A stretch of DNA of 64,000 bases, taken from contig CANJMF010000004.1 of NCBI GenBank assembly GCA_947475895.1, positions 1-64,000 on the forward strand, in the 5' to 3' direction. Shown in pieces: positions 7,956 to 14,899 of this stretch. Within the stretch, counting starts at the first letter, position 1. Every line of letters starts with the position of its first letter. A program made the translations under genes and the position numbers. The notes under the pieces were generated by a model, which did no database searches, was not told where the DNA came from, and was given only the letters and a program-made list of their open reading frames with translations. Origin of the DNA: Fidelibacterota bacterium. Its GTDB lineage: Bacteria > Pseudomonadota > Alphaproteobacteria > Rhodospirillales > Rhodospirillaceae.

Positions 7956-8456
7956 TTAGTCGCACGTAATGTGCTTGTTCTTCTGCAAGCTGAGCGGCGC
8001 CATCACACGCCAACCTTCCGGCGTTTTTCCATAGACGAACGCCGCACTCTGTTCGGCGATCAGCGTGCCGTCTTTCTTGTAGCGTTGGAATGCACCGCTC
8101 GCGATGGCGCTATTCGCGCTTAAAACGCAGATCACAGGATTCTTGAAGTCGGAGTGGTCGTATTCGAGTTTGGCGAGATCCACGTAGATGGCCTCGTAGT
8201 TGCTCTTGGTTTTTTCCGCAGGGATCAATACCGCGCCGTTAGGGCCGAAGACCGCCGACGGACTGGCATAGATGCGCTCGTACATGCCCTTTAAATCGCG
8301 CCCGGAAAACGTCACCAAATAATCCTGCGCAGCCGCGGCCACTTCGGCTTTCACTTTAGCGACTTCATCCGCCGACATCACAGCTTGCGCTGCCACCGGC
8401 TGCGCACCCAAACAAAACGCACTCATCAAAGCGGCGGCCATCAAACGATATGTCAT
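7956..8456 (-). CDS. Secreted SnoaL/NTF2-like protein (DUF4440 type)
   Basis: The 166-residue product has a signal peptide (cleavage near AQA, residue 25). The rest resembles an NTF2-like cone fold: YLVTFSGRDLKGMYERIYAS near the start and GWRVMAPLSLQ near the end, a pattern typical of SnoaL/DUF4440 proteins. Such domains bind small molecules or act as simple enzymes, and no catalytic residues can be assigned here. It converges with the small-gene run to its left and follows the phosphoesterase gene in the same direction at about 100 bases. Confidence 0.6.
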   Translation of the reverse strand: MTYRLMAAALMSAFCLGAQPVAAQAVMSADEVAKVKAEVAAAAQDYLVTFSGRDLKGMYERIYASPSAVFGPNGAVLIPAEKTKSNYEAIYVDLAKLEYDHSDFKNPVICVLSANSAIASGAFQRYKKDGTLIAEQSAAFVYGKTPEGWRVMAPLSLQKNKHITCD

Positions 8457-8555
8457 AACAGTCCTTACAAAAATGCTTCGTGTTTACATCAGGCCGCAAC
8501 ACCCCGTCCGAGGCGCGGCCACGGCAGGAAAGCCGTATCCCTTTAGAACAGTCTA

Positions 8556-9623
8556 TCAATAAGCGCTCGTCTGCCCGCTCTTGCCCGATGAATCCAACAG
8601 CCCATTCAGTTTGATCACGGCCACACTGGGCTCCTTGTCCCCCACCGTCACCCAAGCGATGTGATCCATCTTGCCGGGGCCATCGGTGGTGCCGATGCCG
8701 CCCGTGGTCGCCATGGTGAAGTAATCGTGGCCTTCGCGCACCGTGTGATCGAAGGAATGATAGTGCCCTGCCACGACGGTGTAGTTGCGCCCGGCGAACA
8801 GCGGCTCCACCTCGGCGAAATTGCCGTCGGTTTTCCACGCCGGTTTGTGCATGAGGAAAAACGTCCAACGCACATTGCGGTTTTCGTCCAGCACCTTTTT
8901 CACATAAGCAATTTGGTCCTTGCTGAACTTCGCTTCGTTGGTGCTGCCCGCATATTCCGCCGGCCTCGGCCGTCCGTCGATGGCGGCGGTCGCGCGCTCG
9001 GCTGCCACGCGCGTATTGTGCAGGTTGTGGAAAGCCTCTTCGCCGCTGGCAACCAACGTCGCCAATTCCTCGCGATAAACCTGAGCGCCCTCGAGCGCCA
9101 TGGGCATGGCCGGGTCTTCCGTATTCAAAACCACGAACAGAACATTTTTGTAGATGAAGTGATAATAAGACGGCCCGCGTTTTTGCTTCCAAGCCTCAAC
9201 GGTGACCGGCGTGTTCAAATCATGATTGCCCGGCACGTAAAAGAACGGCACGCGCAAATTGGCCACCTCCGCCTCCACCTGTTTCCATTCGGCTTCGACG
9301 GTTGCGGCGTCCTCCACTTCGCCTTCAATCAAATCGCCCACGCTCAAAACAAATTCCGGCTTTAGCCAGTCGATCTGCTTCATGGCCTGATTGAACACGC
9401 CGGGACGCGACAGCCCGCCCCGATCGCCGATAATCGCAAAACGGATATCGTCGGGGCGCGGCGCCAGCGGCATGGACCATGGCGCGGTGCCGACAACATC
9501 GGTGGTAAAGGCCGGCAGCGCCTTCCCGTCCTTCGGGACGCTCGACGACAGGTTCACGTAAATCACGGCCAAGGCCACGACCGCCAGGAACCCGCCCACG
9601 ATCATTTGTTTACGCGGCGACAT
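8556..9623 (-). CDS. Membrane-anchored calcineurin-like metallophosphoesterase
   Basis: The 355-residue protein has one N-terminal membrane helix (about residues 7-26), so the catalytic domain faces the periplasm. Metallophosphoesterase motifs appear in order: GDRGG (66-70, where a canonical family member has GDxH), GDLIEG (96-101), GNHD (132-135), MHKPAW and GHYHSFDH. These bind a dinuclear metal centre and hydrolyse phosphoesters. The replacement of the first-motif histidine by G/R is a feature of some subfamilies. Substrate cannot be told. It is transcribed toward the NTF2-like gene. Confidence 0.85.
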   Translation of the reverse strand: MSPRKQMIVGGFLAVVALAVIYVNLSSSVPKDGKALPAFTTDVVGTAPWSMPLAPRPDDIRFAIIGDRGGLSRPGVFNQAMKQIDWLKPEFVLSVGDLIEGEVEDAATVEAEWKQVEAEVANLRVPFFYVPGNHDLNTPVTVEAWKQKRGPSYYHFIYKNVLFVVLNTEDPAMPMALEGAQVYREELATLVASGEEAFHNLHNTRVAAERATAAIDGRPRPAEYAGSTNEAKFSKDQIAYVKKVLDENRNVRWTFFLMHKPAWKTDGNFAEVEPLFAGRNYTVVAGHYHSFDHTVREGHDYFTMATTGGIGTTDGPGKMDHIAWVTVGDKEPSVAVIKLNGLLDSSGKSGQTSAY

Positions 9624-9975
9624 AGTGTTAGCCCCTCCCAGGCGGATGGCGAAAGATCAAGACAGTGCATAAAAACGCGTGAGAGAAAGATACGCCATCC
9701 CCCCATGCGGCGGATAGCGACCCAATCTCGTGGATTTCGGGGGTTTTCCGCAGCGACGTCGGTCCGGCACGCGCTTCCGCGCAGGGCGAACAACCGAGGT
9801 CCGTTTAATCATCCCAAAGCCGCCGAACATTTGCGTGCAAAACGAACGTTGGTGAGTTCTACCGGAGGGATTCACCCTACGACGGAAAAGCGCCCCTGAA
9901 CTGGTTTGTCGCGGTCCTAACGCTCTGAGGTGCTTTTGGGAGTTTCGTGATTCGAAGCGATAGCAATCTTGTCGG
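9624..9975. other. Gene-free stretch between the phosphoesterase and GNAT genes
   Basis: About 350 bases. Short frames here lack ribosome binding sites and protein-like composition. I see no tRNA, terminator or repeat. It must hold the promoter of the leftward phosphoesterase gene. Confidence 0.35.
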
Positions 9976-10542
9976 TCACTTGAAGTCGTCGCTCATTAAC
10001 GAGACTTGATTCGAACCAGTTACTAGTTGTTGAATCACTTTCTCGCTTTCGCTGAACCCCATCGCACGCCAAAAAGCAAAAGCTGATGGATTCTGCTCCT
10101 GAACTATCAGCTGAATGCGGCGAGCGCCGTACCCGGTTGCCCAACGCCGGATTGCCGCATAGACGGTCGAACCAATGCCTTCACGCCGTACATTCGGGTC
10201 TAGCACGAGGAGGCCGAGAAACCACGTGTTCGAGTCTGGATAGCCATGTAACAAGTCCAAAACGCCCAAGAGTTTCTGGTTGCGACGCAGGCCGATAAGG
10301 AGTTTGCACTCGCGAGGGACGGTATTGGGGCGTTCATCTATCATATGCGCTGTATCATCACGGCTAGGCGCACGTCCCTTTACAAGCTCAAAGAAGGCTG
10401 AGCATCGATTCGTGAATTCAAGCAATTCATCAGTGTCCGCGTGTTCTAGGATTGCCGCCGCAATTCCGGCGGACGTCAATTCGAGAACAAAGGGCGTCCC
10501 AAGGTGAGCGCGCATATCTGGGCGCGCAGAAAGTTCGATCAT
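9976..10542 (-). CDS. GNAT family N-acetyltransferase
   Basis: The 188-residue product has the GNAT core: LGLLVLDPNVRREGIGSTVY contains the acetyl-CoA-binding R-R-E-G-I-G loop (Q/RxxGxG/A), and QEQNPSAFAFWRAMGF is the conserved motif-B region. The N-terminal 90 residues are less conserved and would select the acceptor, which cannot be predicted. It stands alone between gene-poor flanks and next to a broken tRNA gene, so it may be an accessory gene. Confidence 0.8.
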   Translation of the reverse strand: MIELSARPDMRAHLGTPFVLELTSAGIAAAILEHADTDELLEFTNRCSAFFELVKGRAPSRDDTAHMIDERPNTVPRECKLLIGLRRNQKLLGVLDLLHGYPDSNTWFLGLLVLDPNVRREGIGSTVYAAIRRWATGYGARRIQLIVQEQNPSAFAFWRAMGFSESEKVIQQLVTGSNQVSLMSDDFK

Positions 10543-10647
10543 GGGTATTGGCCCATCCGGCAGAAGACTGCAGCACGATAGTGATGGACTGGATCGTTTA
10601 CAAGTCGTGCTATTGAGCAGGCCTCACAAGCTTCAGTCTAACCATGT

Positions 10648-10702
10648 CGGGGTGTAGCTCCGCTTGGTAGAGCGCCAGCTTTGGGAGCTGGACGTCTGAG
10701 GT
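10648..10702 (+). pseudogene. Truncated tRNA-Pro (anticodon TGG), 5' two-thirds only
   Basis: CGGGGTGTAGCTC at 10648 is the 5' acceptor strand and D-arm start of proteobacterial tRNA-Pro. The D-loop (GCTTGGTAGAGC) and a perfect anticodon arm CCAGC-TTTGGGA-GCTGG follow, giving anticodon TGG. The variable loop and first T-stem strand (TGAGGT) are present. The sequence then departs: the T-loop, second T-stem strand and 3' acceptor strand are missing. It cannot yield a functional tRNA. The break falls about 25 bases before the stop of a broken TlpA-like gene on the other strand. Confidence 0.75.
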
Positions 10703-10726
10703 CCTACTAAAAACTTGATTTTGAAA

Positions 10727-11018
10727 CTACTTCGTCGGCGGTTCCGCCAGCAGCGGCACTAAAATCTCATCCAGCGCCTTCAACGTAAGCCCGCCGACGA
10801 CGGCGTAGCGCACCACGCCGTGGCGGTCGATCACGAAGTTCGCGGGATCTTGTGGTCGGTGGGTTCGTACCCGCCCCTGAACTTCTTCAGCAACGGAAAC
10901 GATACGAACTGCTGCACGTCTTTGACGGCTTTCTGCTTCACGTGGTCGGCGTCCGTCGTTAAAGCGATGACGCGGAAGCCGTATTTCGCGCGCGCGCATA
11001 TAGTGGTCCAGCATCGTC
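10727..11018 (-). pseudogene. Thioredoxin-like (TlpA/ResA type) remnant, 5' truncated and frameshifted
   Basis: Three pieces in two frames read as one thioredoxin-fold protein: LDHYMRARE (about 11010-10985), then one base out of phase YGFRVIALTTDADHVKQKAV...HKIP, then back in the first frame PANFVIDRHGVVRYAVVGG to the stop at 10727. FVIDRxGVVR...G is the typical C-terminal strand motif of TlpA/ResA redox proteins. The N-terminal half with the WCxxC site is absent. The uninterrupted first frame through the middle gives an Arg-rich sequence without similarity, so it is not the true product. Confidence 0.6.
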
Positions 11019-11024
11019 CGAAAC

Positions 11025-11057
11025 AAAACGGCCCCGGTTTTCACCAGGGCCGTTTTT
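11025..11057 (-). terminator. Terminator hairpin
   Basis: AACGGCCC (11027-11034) pairs with GGGCCGTT (11047-11054). T-runs flank it on both strands (TTTTT on plus, TTTTGTTT on minus), so it can stop transcription from either side. It would serve the secreted-protein gene ending at 11105. Confidence 0.65.
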
Positions 11058-11104
11058 CGCTTCATCGCTTAAACGCTCAAGCGCGCTTATTTAGTTAAGC
11101 CGCT

Positions 11105-11446
11105 TTATTGACGGCGCGGATTGTTCGGCGCGTCGTCGTATTTGTTCGGTACGCCGTCGCCGTCATTGTCGCGGCGCCAACCGTTGTTGTGCTCGCGCGA
11201 ATGGCGCTTGTGGCGATAATTGTCCGAATGCTGTTCGCGGTACATGCGGGCTTCGCGCCTGTTGTTCCAACCATGCCACTGGCGATTATTGTCCCAGTAA
11301 CCGTCGGAATAAGCGAAGGCCACGTCGCCGGTGTTGAACGAGAACGAGAAAGTATCCCGCGCGGCGGCGGGAGCAGCATGGGCCAATGTGAGTGTGGCGA
11401 TGGCGCCCACGATCACGGCCGCAGTGATGTTGCGGAAATTTGTCAT
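11105..11446 (-). CDS. Secreted protein with thrombospondin type-3-like calcium-binding motif
   Basis: The start is the ATG at 11446, with AGGAG seven bases upstream; the frame stays open further upstream but without protein character. The 113-residue product has a signal peptide (cleavage near AAA-RD, residue 30). The mature part is Trp/Tyr/Arg/His-rich. Its C-terminus, DNDGDGVPNKYDDAPNNP, matches the Asp-rich thrombospondin type-3 calcium-binding repeat. A role at the cell surface is likely, but nothing more specific can be said. Confidence 0.65.
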   Translation of the reverse strand: MTNFRNITAAVIVGAIATLTLAHAAPAAARDTFSFSFNTGDVAFAYSDGYWDNNRQWHGWNNRREARMYREQHSDNYRHKRHSREHNNGWRRDNDGDGVPNKYDDAPNNPRRQ

Positions 11447-11643
11447 AAGATCGACTCCTGTCGGATAGCAGCGAGGCGCGTTGGCGCGATCAAATGGTTT
11501 GAAAGCGTGCATGCTCGGGACTGAGTGAGTGCGCCAGCTCAAAGGCGGCGGCACGAGGGTCCAATTCGGGGCTGCAAGAACACTACCCTTAGCAGTTGTC
11601 GCGCGCTGTGCTGTATTGAACAGGGACCGCCGATTGTCGGGCC

Positions 11644-11817
11644 TTATTTGCTCTTTGCCTTGACCGACAAATGGTTGCCGCTCTGGCGCGTGCGGTTTTC
11701 GTCGGCGCGGGCGGCGAGGTTCGCCACGCGGCGGGCGCGTTTGGCGATGCTGGACTCGCGCTTGTTCTTGCCGCCGATGCCGCCGCCCGTTTTGTGAGCT
11801 TCTTGGCTTTTGGCCAT
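11644..11817 (-). CDS. Small basic hypothetical protein (57 aa)
   Basis: ATG at 11817, preceded by GAGAGGA. The product starts MAKSQEAHKTGGGIGGKNKR and is strongly basic throughout, ending SVKAKSK. It is probably disordered, like small nucleic-acid-associated or stress proteins found in many alphaproteobacteria. No family assigned. It lies in a run of very small genes (11.1-13.5 kb). Confidence 0.5.
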   Translation of the reverse strand: MAKSQEAHKTGGGIGGKNKRESSIAKRARRVANLAARADENRTRQSGNHLSVKAKSK

Positions 11818-12258
11818 GGGAGGTAATCCTCTCGAAAAAATATCCGCGCGGCCGTGCGATCGGAATCGATCCCGGCCGGAATAGGTGACGGATGTGATTT
11901 GGATGCGAGAATGGACTGATCTGTCGCGCCACAATCGGCAAAGGCGCGCGTGCGATGATCGGTCTTAACCTGTTCGGCCCGCGAGAGATACACCGCTGAT
12001 TCGCTGGAATGCGACGCTTTGCGCACAACGTCTTGATGCGGCGGCGTTTATCACGCTTCTTTCGATAAGGGGGTTGTTTGACTTTTTTTCAACGCCTTGA
12101 TCGCGCGACAGAAACAACGAAATCGCACGCCGCAGCGAAGTGCGTGAAAAACCGACAAGCGTTTGAAGCTATTAGCTGATCACGCGCGCGACACGTGACA
12201 GGGTTGTTTTTGTAACTGCGAGGATGCCGCCGCGAAACGCGCTTGACGGCGCGAGGAA
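11818..12258. other. Gene-free stretch in the small-gene region
   Basis: About 440 bases in which I find no protein-like frame, tRNA or clear terminator. It presumably contains the promoter for the leftward 57-residue gene. I searched it for a GGAAC-N17-CGTT site and found none. Confidence 0.3.
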
Positions 12259-12438
12259 TTACGCGCCGCGGCCCGTCTTCTTCTGGAGCTTCTGAACCAA
12301 GCCGAATGATTGATCGACCTTAGGTCCATGCTGCTTGCCCGCCGCAAACTTCGGATCGTTCTTGCGCGCATTCTCTTCGGTCTGGCGCAGGCGGCGCAGC
12401 CGTTCGCGTTCGGTGATCTCGGTCGTTTTGGTCGTCAT
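12259..12438 (-). CDS. Small basic hypothetical protein (59 aa)
   Basis: ATG at 12438 with GGATGAGATGAC upstream; stop at 12259-12261. The product starts MTTKTTEITERERLRRLRQT, is highly charged and helical in the first half, and ends in a basic GRGA tail. It follows the DUF2188 gene in the same direction after 90 bases; that gap holds a 9-bp hairpin (CGCCCAGAG 12467-12475 with CTCTGGGCG 12487-12495). Possibly co-transcribed with the stress-type gene upstream. Confidence 0.5.
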   Translation of the reverse strand: MTTKTTEITERERLRRLRQTEENARKNDPKFAAGKQHGPKVDQSFGLVQKLQKKTGRGA

Positions 12439-12528
12439 GTCATCTCATCCTTCGGGCAGACATTCCCGCCCAGAGGGTACTCCCTTCTCTGGGCGAAAGA
12501 CTAGGCATCACTTTCTAGCCCGTGAATT

Positions 12529-12768
12529 CTAGCCCGTGACTTCCGTATCGGGGCGGTCGCCGCCGTCGGCCACTTCGCTATGCCATTTGCCGTTCGTATC
12601 TTCCCACGAAATGCCCGTGGTGTTGCCGGCGACGTGCTGCTTCTTGGCGGCCATCTCGGCGGCTTTGCGCGCGGCGTCGTGGTTCGGGAATGTTTCGGAA
12701 TAAACGTCGCCGACCTTATAAGCCCAGCCGCCGTCATGGGGGACAATCTCATAAATCACTTTGGCCAT
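12529..12768 (-). CDS. DUF2188-like domain protein
   Basis: The 79-residue product reads MAKVIYEIVPHDGGWAYKVG followed by SETFPNHDAARKAAEMAA. This is the typical DUF2188 shape, a small alpha/beta domain that takes up almost the whole protein. An in-frame ATG two codons upstream (12774) is possible, but GAGGG is better spaced for 12768. An EcfG-type promoter lies about 40 bases upstream (12807-12832), so I infer that the gene belongs to the general stress response. Molecular function unknown. Confidence 0.7.
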   Translation of the reverse strand: MAKVIYEIVPHDGGWAYKVGDVYSETFPNHDAARKAAEMAAKKQHVAGNTTGISWEDTNGKWHSEVADGGDRPDTEVTG

Positions 12769-12806
12769 GTTCATTCCCTCAGTGCTCGTGTGTGGTGAGT
12801 GCAGAG

Positions 12807-12832
12807 AACGCAAGTGGCCGGGCGGGAGTTCC
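12807..12832 (-). promoter_or_regulatory. EcfG-type general stress promoter
   Basis: On the minus strand GGAAC (12832-12828) and CGTT (12810-12807) are separated by exactly 17 bases, matching the published alphaproteobacterial EcfG consensus GGAAC-N16/17-CGTT. It points at the DUF2188 gene, whose ATG lies 39 bases downstream of the -10 element, a normal leader length. Confidence 0.65.
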
Positions 12833-12968
12833 GGTTGCGCGCCGATGTTCCTTCTCCCGCGCGCTTTGTTCTCTACAATTTTTATGCGATACGCGGAAAA
12901 CGGGCGAAACACTTCCGCCGGTTGCGGCATTGATAGGCCACAAGGTTCACACTTCATTCGAGGACATC

Positions 12969-13136
12969 ATGCGTACGATCCCCGCGAACTTCCGCACCAA
13001 AGCCGAAGACTATTATTACCGCGTGAATAAAGCCGAAGTGGCCATCGCGCTCTTCACTGCCGTGAGCGTTCTGCTGTTCACCAGCGTGCTCGCGCCGGTG
13101 GCCGTGCAGTGGATTGCCGTACAAGCTGCCGGCTAA
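12969..13136 (+). CDS. Small single-pass membrane protein (55 aa)
   Basis: ATG at 12969 preceded by GAGGA. The product has a polar N-terminus (MRTIPANFRTKAEDYYYRVN) and one hydrophobic segment, about residues 24-48, ending at QAAG. No family recognised. It diverges from the stress-type DUF2188 gene and converges on the ferritin-like gene. Confidence 0.55.
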   Translation: MRTIPANFRTKAEDYYYRVNKAEVAIALFTAVSVLLFTSVLAPVAVQWIAVQAAG

Positions 13137-13171
13137 GAGCTGTCGAGGAAGGCGGCGGGTTTAGGGCCTGC

Positions 13172-13483
13172 TTACTTTTTGCCTTCTGACTCATGTTCCT
13201 TGGCGACGAGATCGCCTTCGGTGAACAGATATTCTTTCAGCTCTTTATTGAAGTCCGGGCTGTTGCGGCGCAGCCATTCTAGCACCATCGCCGCGTGCTC
13301 GATCTCCTCACGCATATTGTGCAGGAGAATTTCCTTCAGCGGCTTGTCGTCGCAATCGTCGGCCCGCTGACGGTACCAGTCGGCCGCTTCCAACTCCTCC
13401 ATGAGCGAAACAATCGCCTGATGCATGGCGAGCGTTTCTTTCGTCAGGCGTTCGCGTGGCGCGTGGAGATTGTCGCTGGACAT
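13172..13483 (-). CDS. Encapsulated-ferritin-like protein (EncFtn family)
   Basis: The 103-residue protein matches the encapsulin-associated ferritins in length and sequence: HQAIVSLMEELEAADWY and HNMREEIEHAAMVLEWLRRN. By alignment from memory with the Rhodospirillum rubrum protein, the ferroxidase ligands correspond to E30, E60 and H63. The entry residues E29 and E32 and the conserved W36 are also present. Family members form a decameric ring that oxidises iron, normally inside an encapsulin shell. Two things are odd: the C-terminus (AKEHESEGKK) has no obvious encapsulin-targeting peptide, and no encapsulin gene is nearby. It follows manB in the same direction by 27 bases. Confidence 0.82.
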   Translation of the reverse strand: MSSDNLHAPRERLTKETLAMHQAIVSLMEELEAADWYRQRADDCDDKPLKEILLHNMREEIEHAAMVLEWLRRNSPDFNKELKEYLFTEGDLVAKEHESEGKK

Positions 13484-13510
13484 ATCGGTCCCCCAAAAAA
13501 ATGTGTGCGC

Positions 13511-14899
13511 TTAGTGTGGCGCGGACTCGGTCGGCAGTTCAAGGCCGCTCTGGCGCAGCTGATTGGCGAGTTGTGCTTTCAAGCCTTCCAAATGCGCGTC
13601 CGTGTCGGCCTCCGCACGGGCCACCAGCACCGCTTGCGTGTTCGAAGCGCGCAGCAGCCACCAGCCGCCCTCGCCCGAAACGCGCACGCCGTCGATGTCC
13701 GAAACTTTCGCGCCGGACTTGGCCAAGCGCTCCTTCACTTCGTCGATGACCGCGAACTTACGGTCGTCGGCGCACGGGAAGCGCAGCTCCGGCGTATTGA
13801 TCAACTGCGGCATGGCATCGTAGCGCCGGGCCAAGTCGAAGTTCGGATCGCTGGCCATAATGCTCAAGAAGCGCACGGCGGCGTAAACCGCATCGTCGAA
13901 ACCGTAGTAGCGATCGGCGAAGAAAATATGTCCGCTCATCTCGCCCGCCAGCGGCGACTTAGTCTCGGCCATCTTATTCTTGATCAGCGAATGGCCAGTC
14001 TTCCAAATGATCGGCTTGCCGCCCATGCGCGCCACTTCGTCGAACAGCGCCTGGCTTGCCTTTACGTCGGCAATAATGGGCGCGCCCGGGTGCGCTTTCA
14101 AAACGTCTTCGGCCAAAATCTGCATGATCTGGTCGCCCCAGAGAATGCGGCCTTTGCTGTCCACCACACCGATACGATCCGCGTCACCGTCAAAGGCGAA
14201 ACCGACAGCGGCGTTGTGCTTCTTCACTTCGGCGATGAGCTGCTCTAGATTTTTCGGCACCGTCGGGTCCGGATGATGCGCCGGGAATGTACCGTCGATG
14301 AAACCGTTAATGACGATATGCTTGCCGGGAAGATGCGGCACTAACTGCGTCACCGCTTCCGCGCCCGCGCCATTGCCTGGATCCCACACGGCCGTAAGTT
14401 CTCGGTCGCCGGTGAAGTCTTTCAACAGGCGCTTGATATAAGGCTCCAGCGACGGCGCGTCGGTGACGTTGCCCTTGCCCGTTTCAACATCGCCTTTGGC
14501 CAACATCTCGCCGAGCTTTTTGATATCCGCGCCGAAGAAGGGCTTGCGGCCGATCATCATCTTGAAGCCGTTGTGCGTCGGCGGATTGTGCGAGCCGGTG
14601 ACCATGATGCCGCCGTCCGCGCCACGCTCGACCGTTGCGTAATACAACATGGGCGTCGGGCCACGGCCCACGCGCTCCACATTGATGCCGACCGAGGTCA
14701 GGCCTTCAATGAGAGCCTTCTCCATGTCGGGCGAACTGACGCGGCCGTCATAGCCCACGCACACACGCGTGCCGCCAGAGCGTTTAATCACAGTGCCGAA
14801 ACCGCGGCCGACAGCCAGTGCGTCGGCGGTCGATAAGGTTTCACCAACGATGCCGCGAATGTCGTACTCGCGGAGGATACTCGAATGAAATTTGTGCAT
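13511..14899 (-). CDS. manB: Phosphomannomutase/phosphoglucomutase
   Basis: The enzyme interconverts hexose 6- and 1-phosphates for nucleotide-sugar synthesis. The 462-residue product has all four alpha-D-phosphohexomutase regions: the phosphoserine loop TGSHNPP (101-107, S103), the Mg-binding DGDADR (237-242), the sugar-binding GEMSGH, and the phosphate-binding RASNTQ near the C-terminus. Length and pattern fit the AlgC/ManB type. Its ATG overlaps the stop of ugd (TAATG at 14899), so the two are translationally coupled. With galU upstream they make UDP-glucose and UDP-glucuronate precursors for surface polysaccharide. The name algC would serve equally well. Confidence 0.93.
   Translation of the reverse strand: MHKFHSSILREYDIRGIVGETLSTADALAVGRGFGTVIKRSGGTRVCVGYDGRVSSPDMEKALIEGLTSVGINVERVGRGPTPMLYYATVERGADGGIMVTGSHNPPTHNGFKMMIGRKPFFGADIKKLGEMLAKGDVETGKGNVTDAPSLEPYIKRLLKDFTGDRELTAVWDPGNGAGAEAVTQLVPHLPGKHIVINGFIDGTFPAHHPDPTVPKNLEQLIAEVKKHNAAVGFAFDGDADRIGVVDSKGRILWGDQIMQILAEDVLKAHPGAPIIADVKASQALFDEVARMGGKPIIWKTGHSLIKNKMAETKSPLAGEMSGHIFFADRYYGFDDAVYAAVRFLSIMASDPNFDLARRYDAMPQLINTPELRFPCADDRKFAVIDEVKERLAKSGAKVSDIDGVRVSGEGGWWLLRASNTQAVLVARAEADTDAHLEGLKAQLANQLRQSGLELPTESAPH

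Noticed and set aside
9840-9880. tRNA-like stretch with ggtgagttctaccgg
   Set aside because: No acceptor stem or anticodon arm can be formed around it.
11447-12028. N-terminal extension of the calcium-motif secreted protein to a 307-residue product
   Set aside because: The extension is Arg/Pro-rich without similarity, and a signal peptide with a good ribosome binding site begins at 11446.
12467-12495. Hairpin CGCCCAGAG/CTCTGGGCG read as a terminator
   Set aside because: No T-run follows on either strand, so it was kept only as a note under the neighbouring gene.
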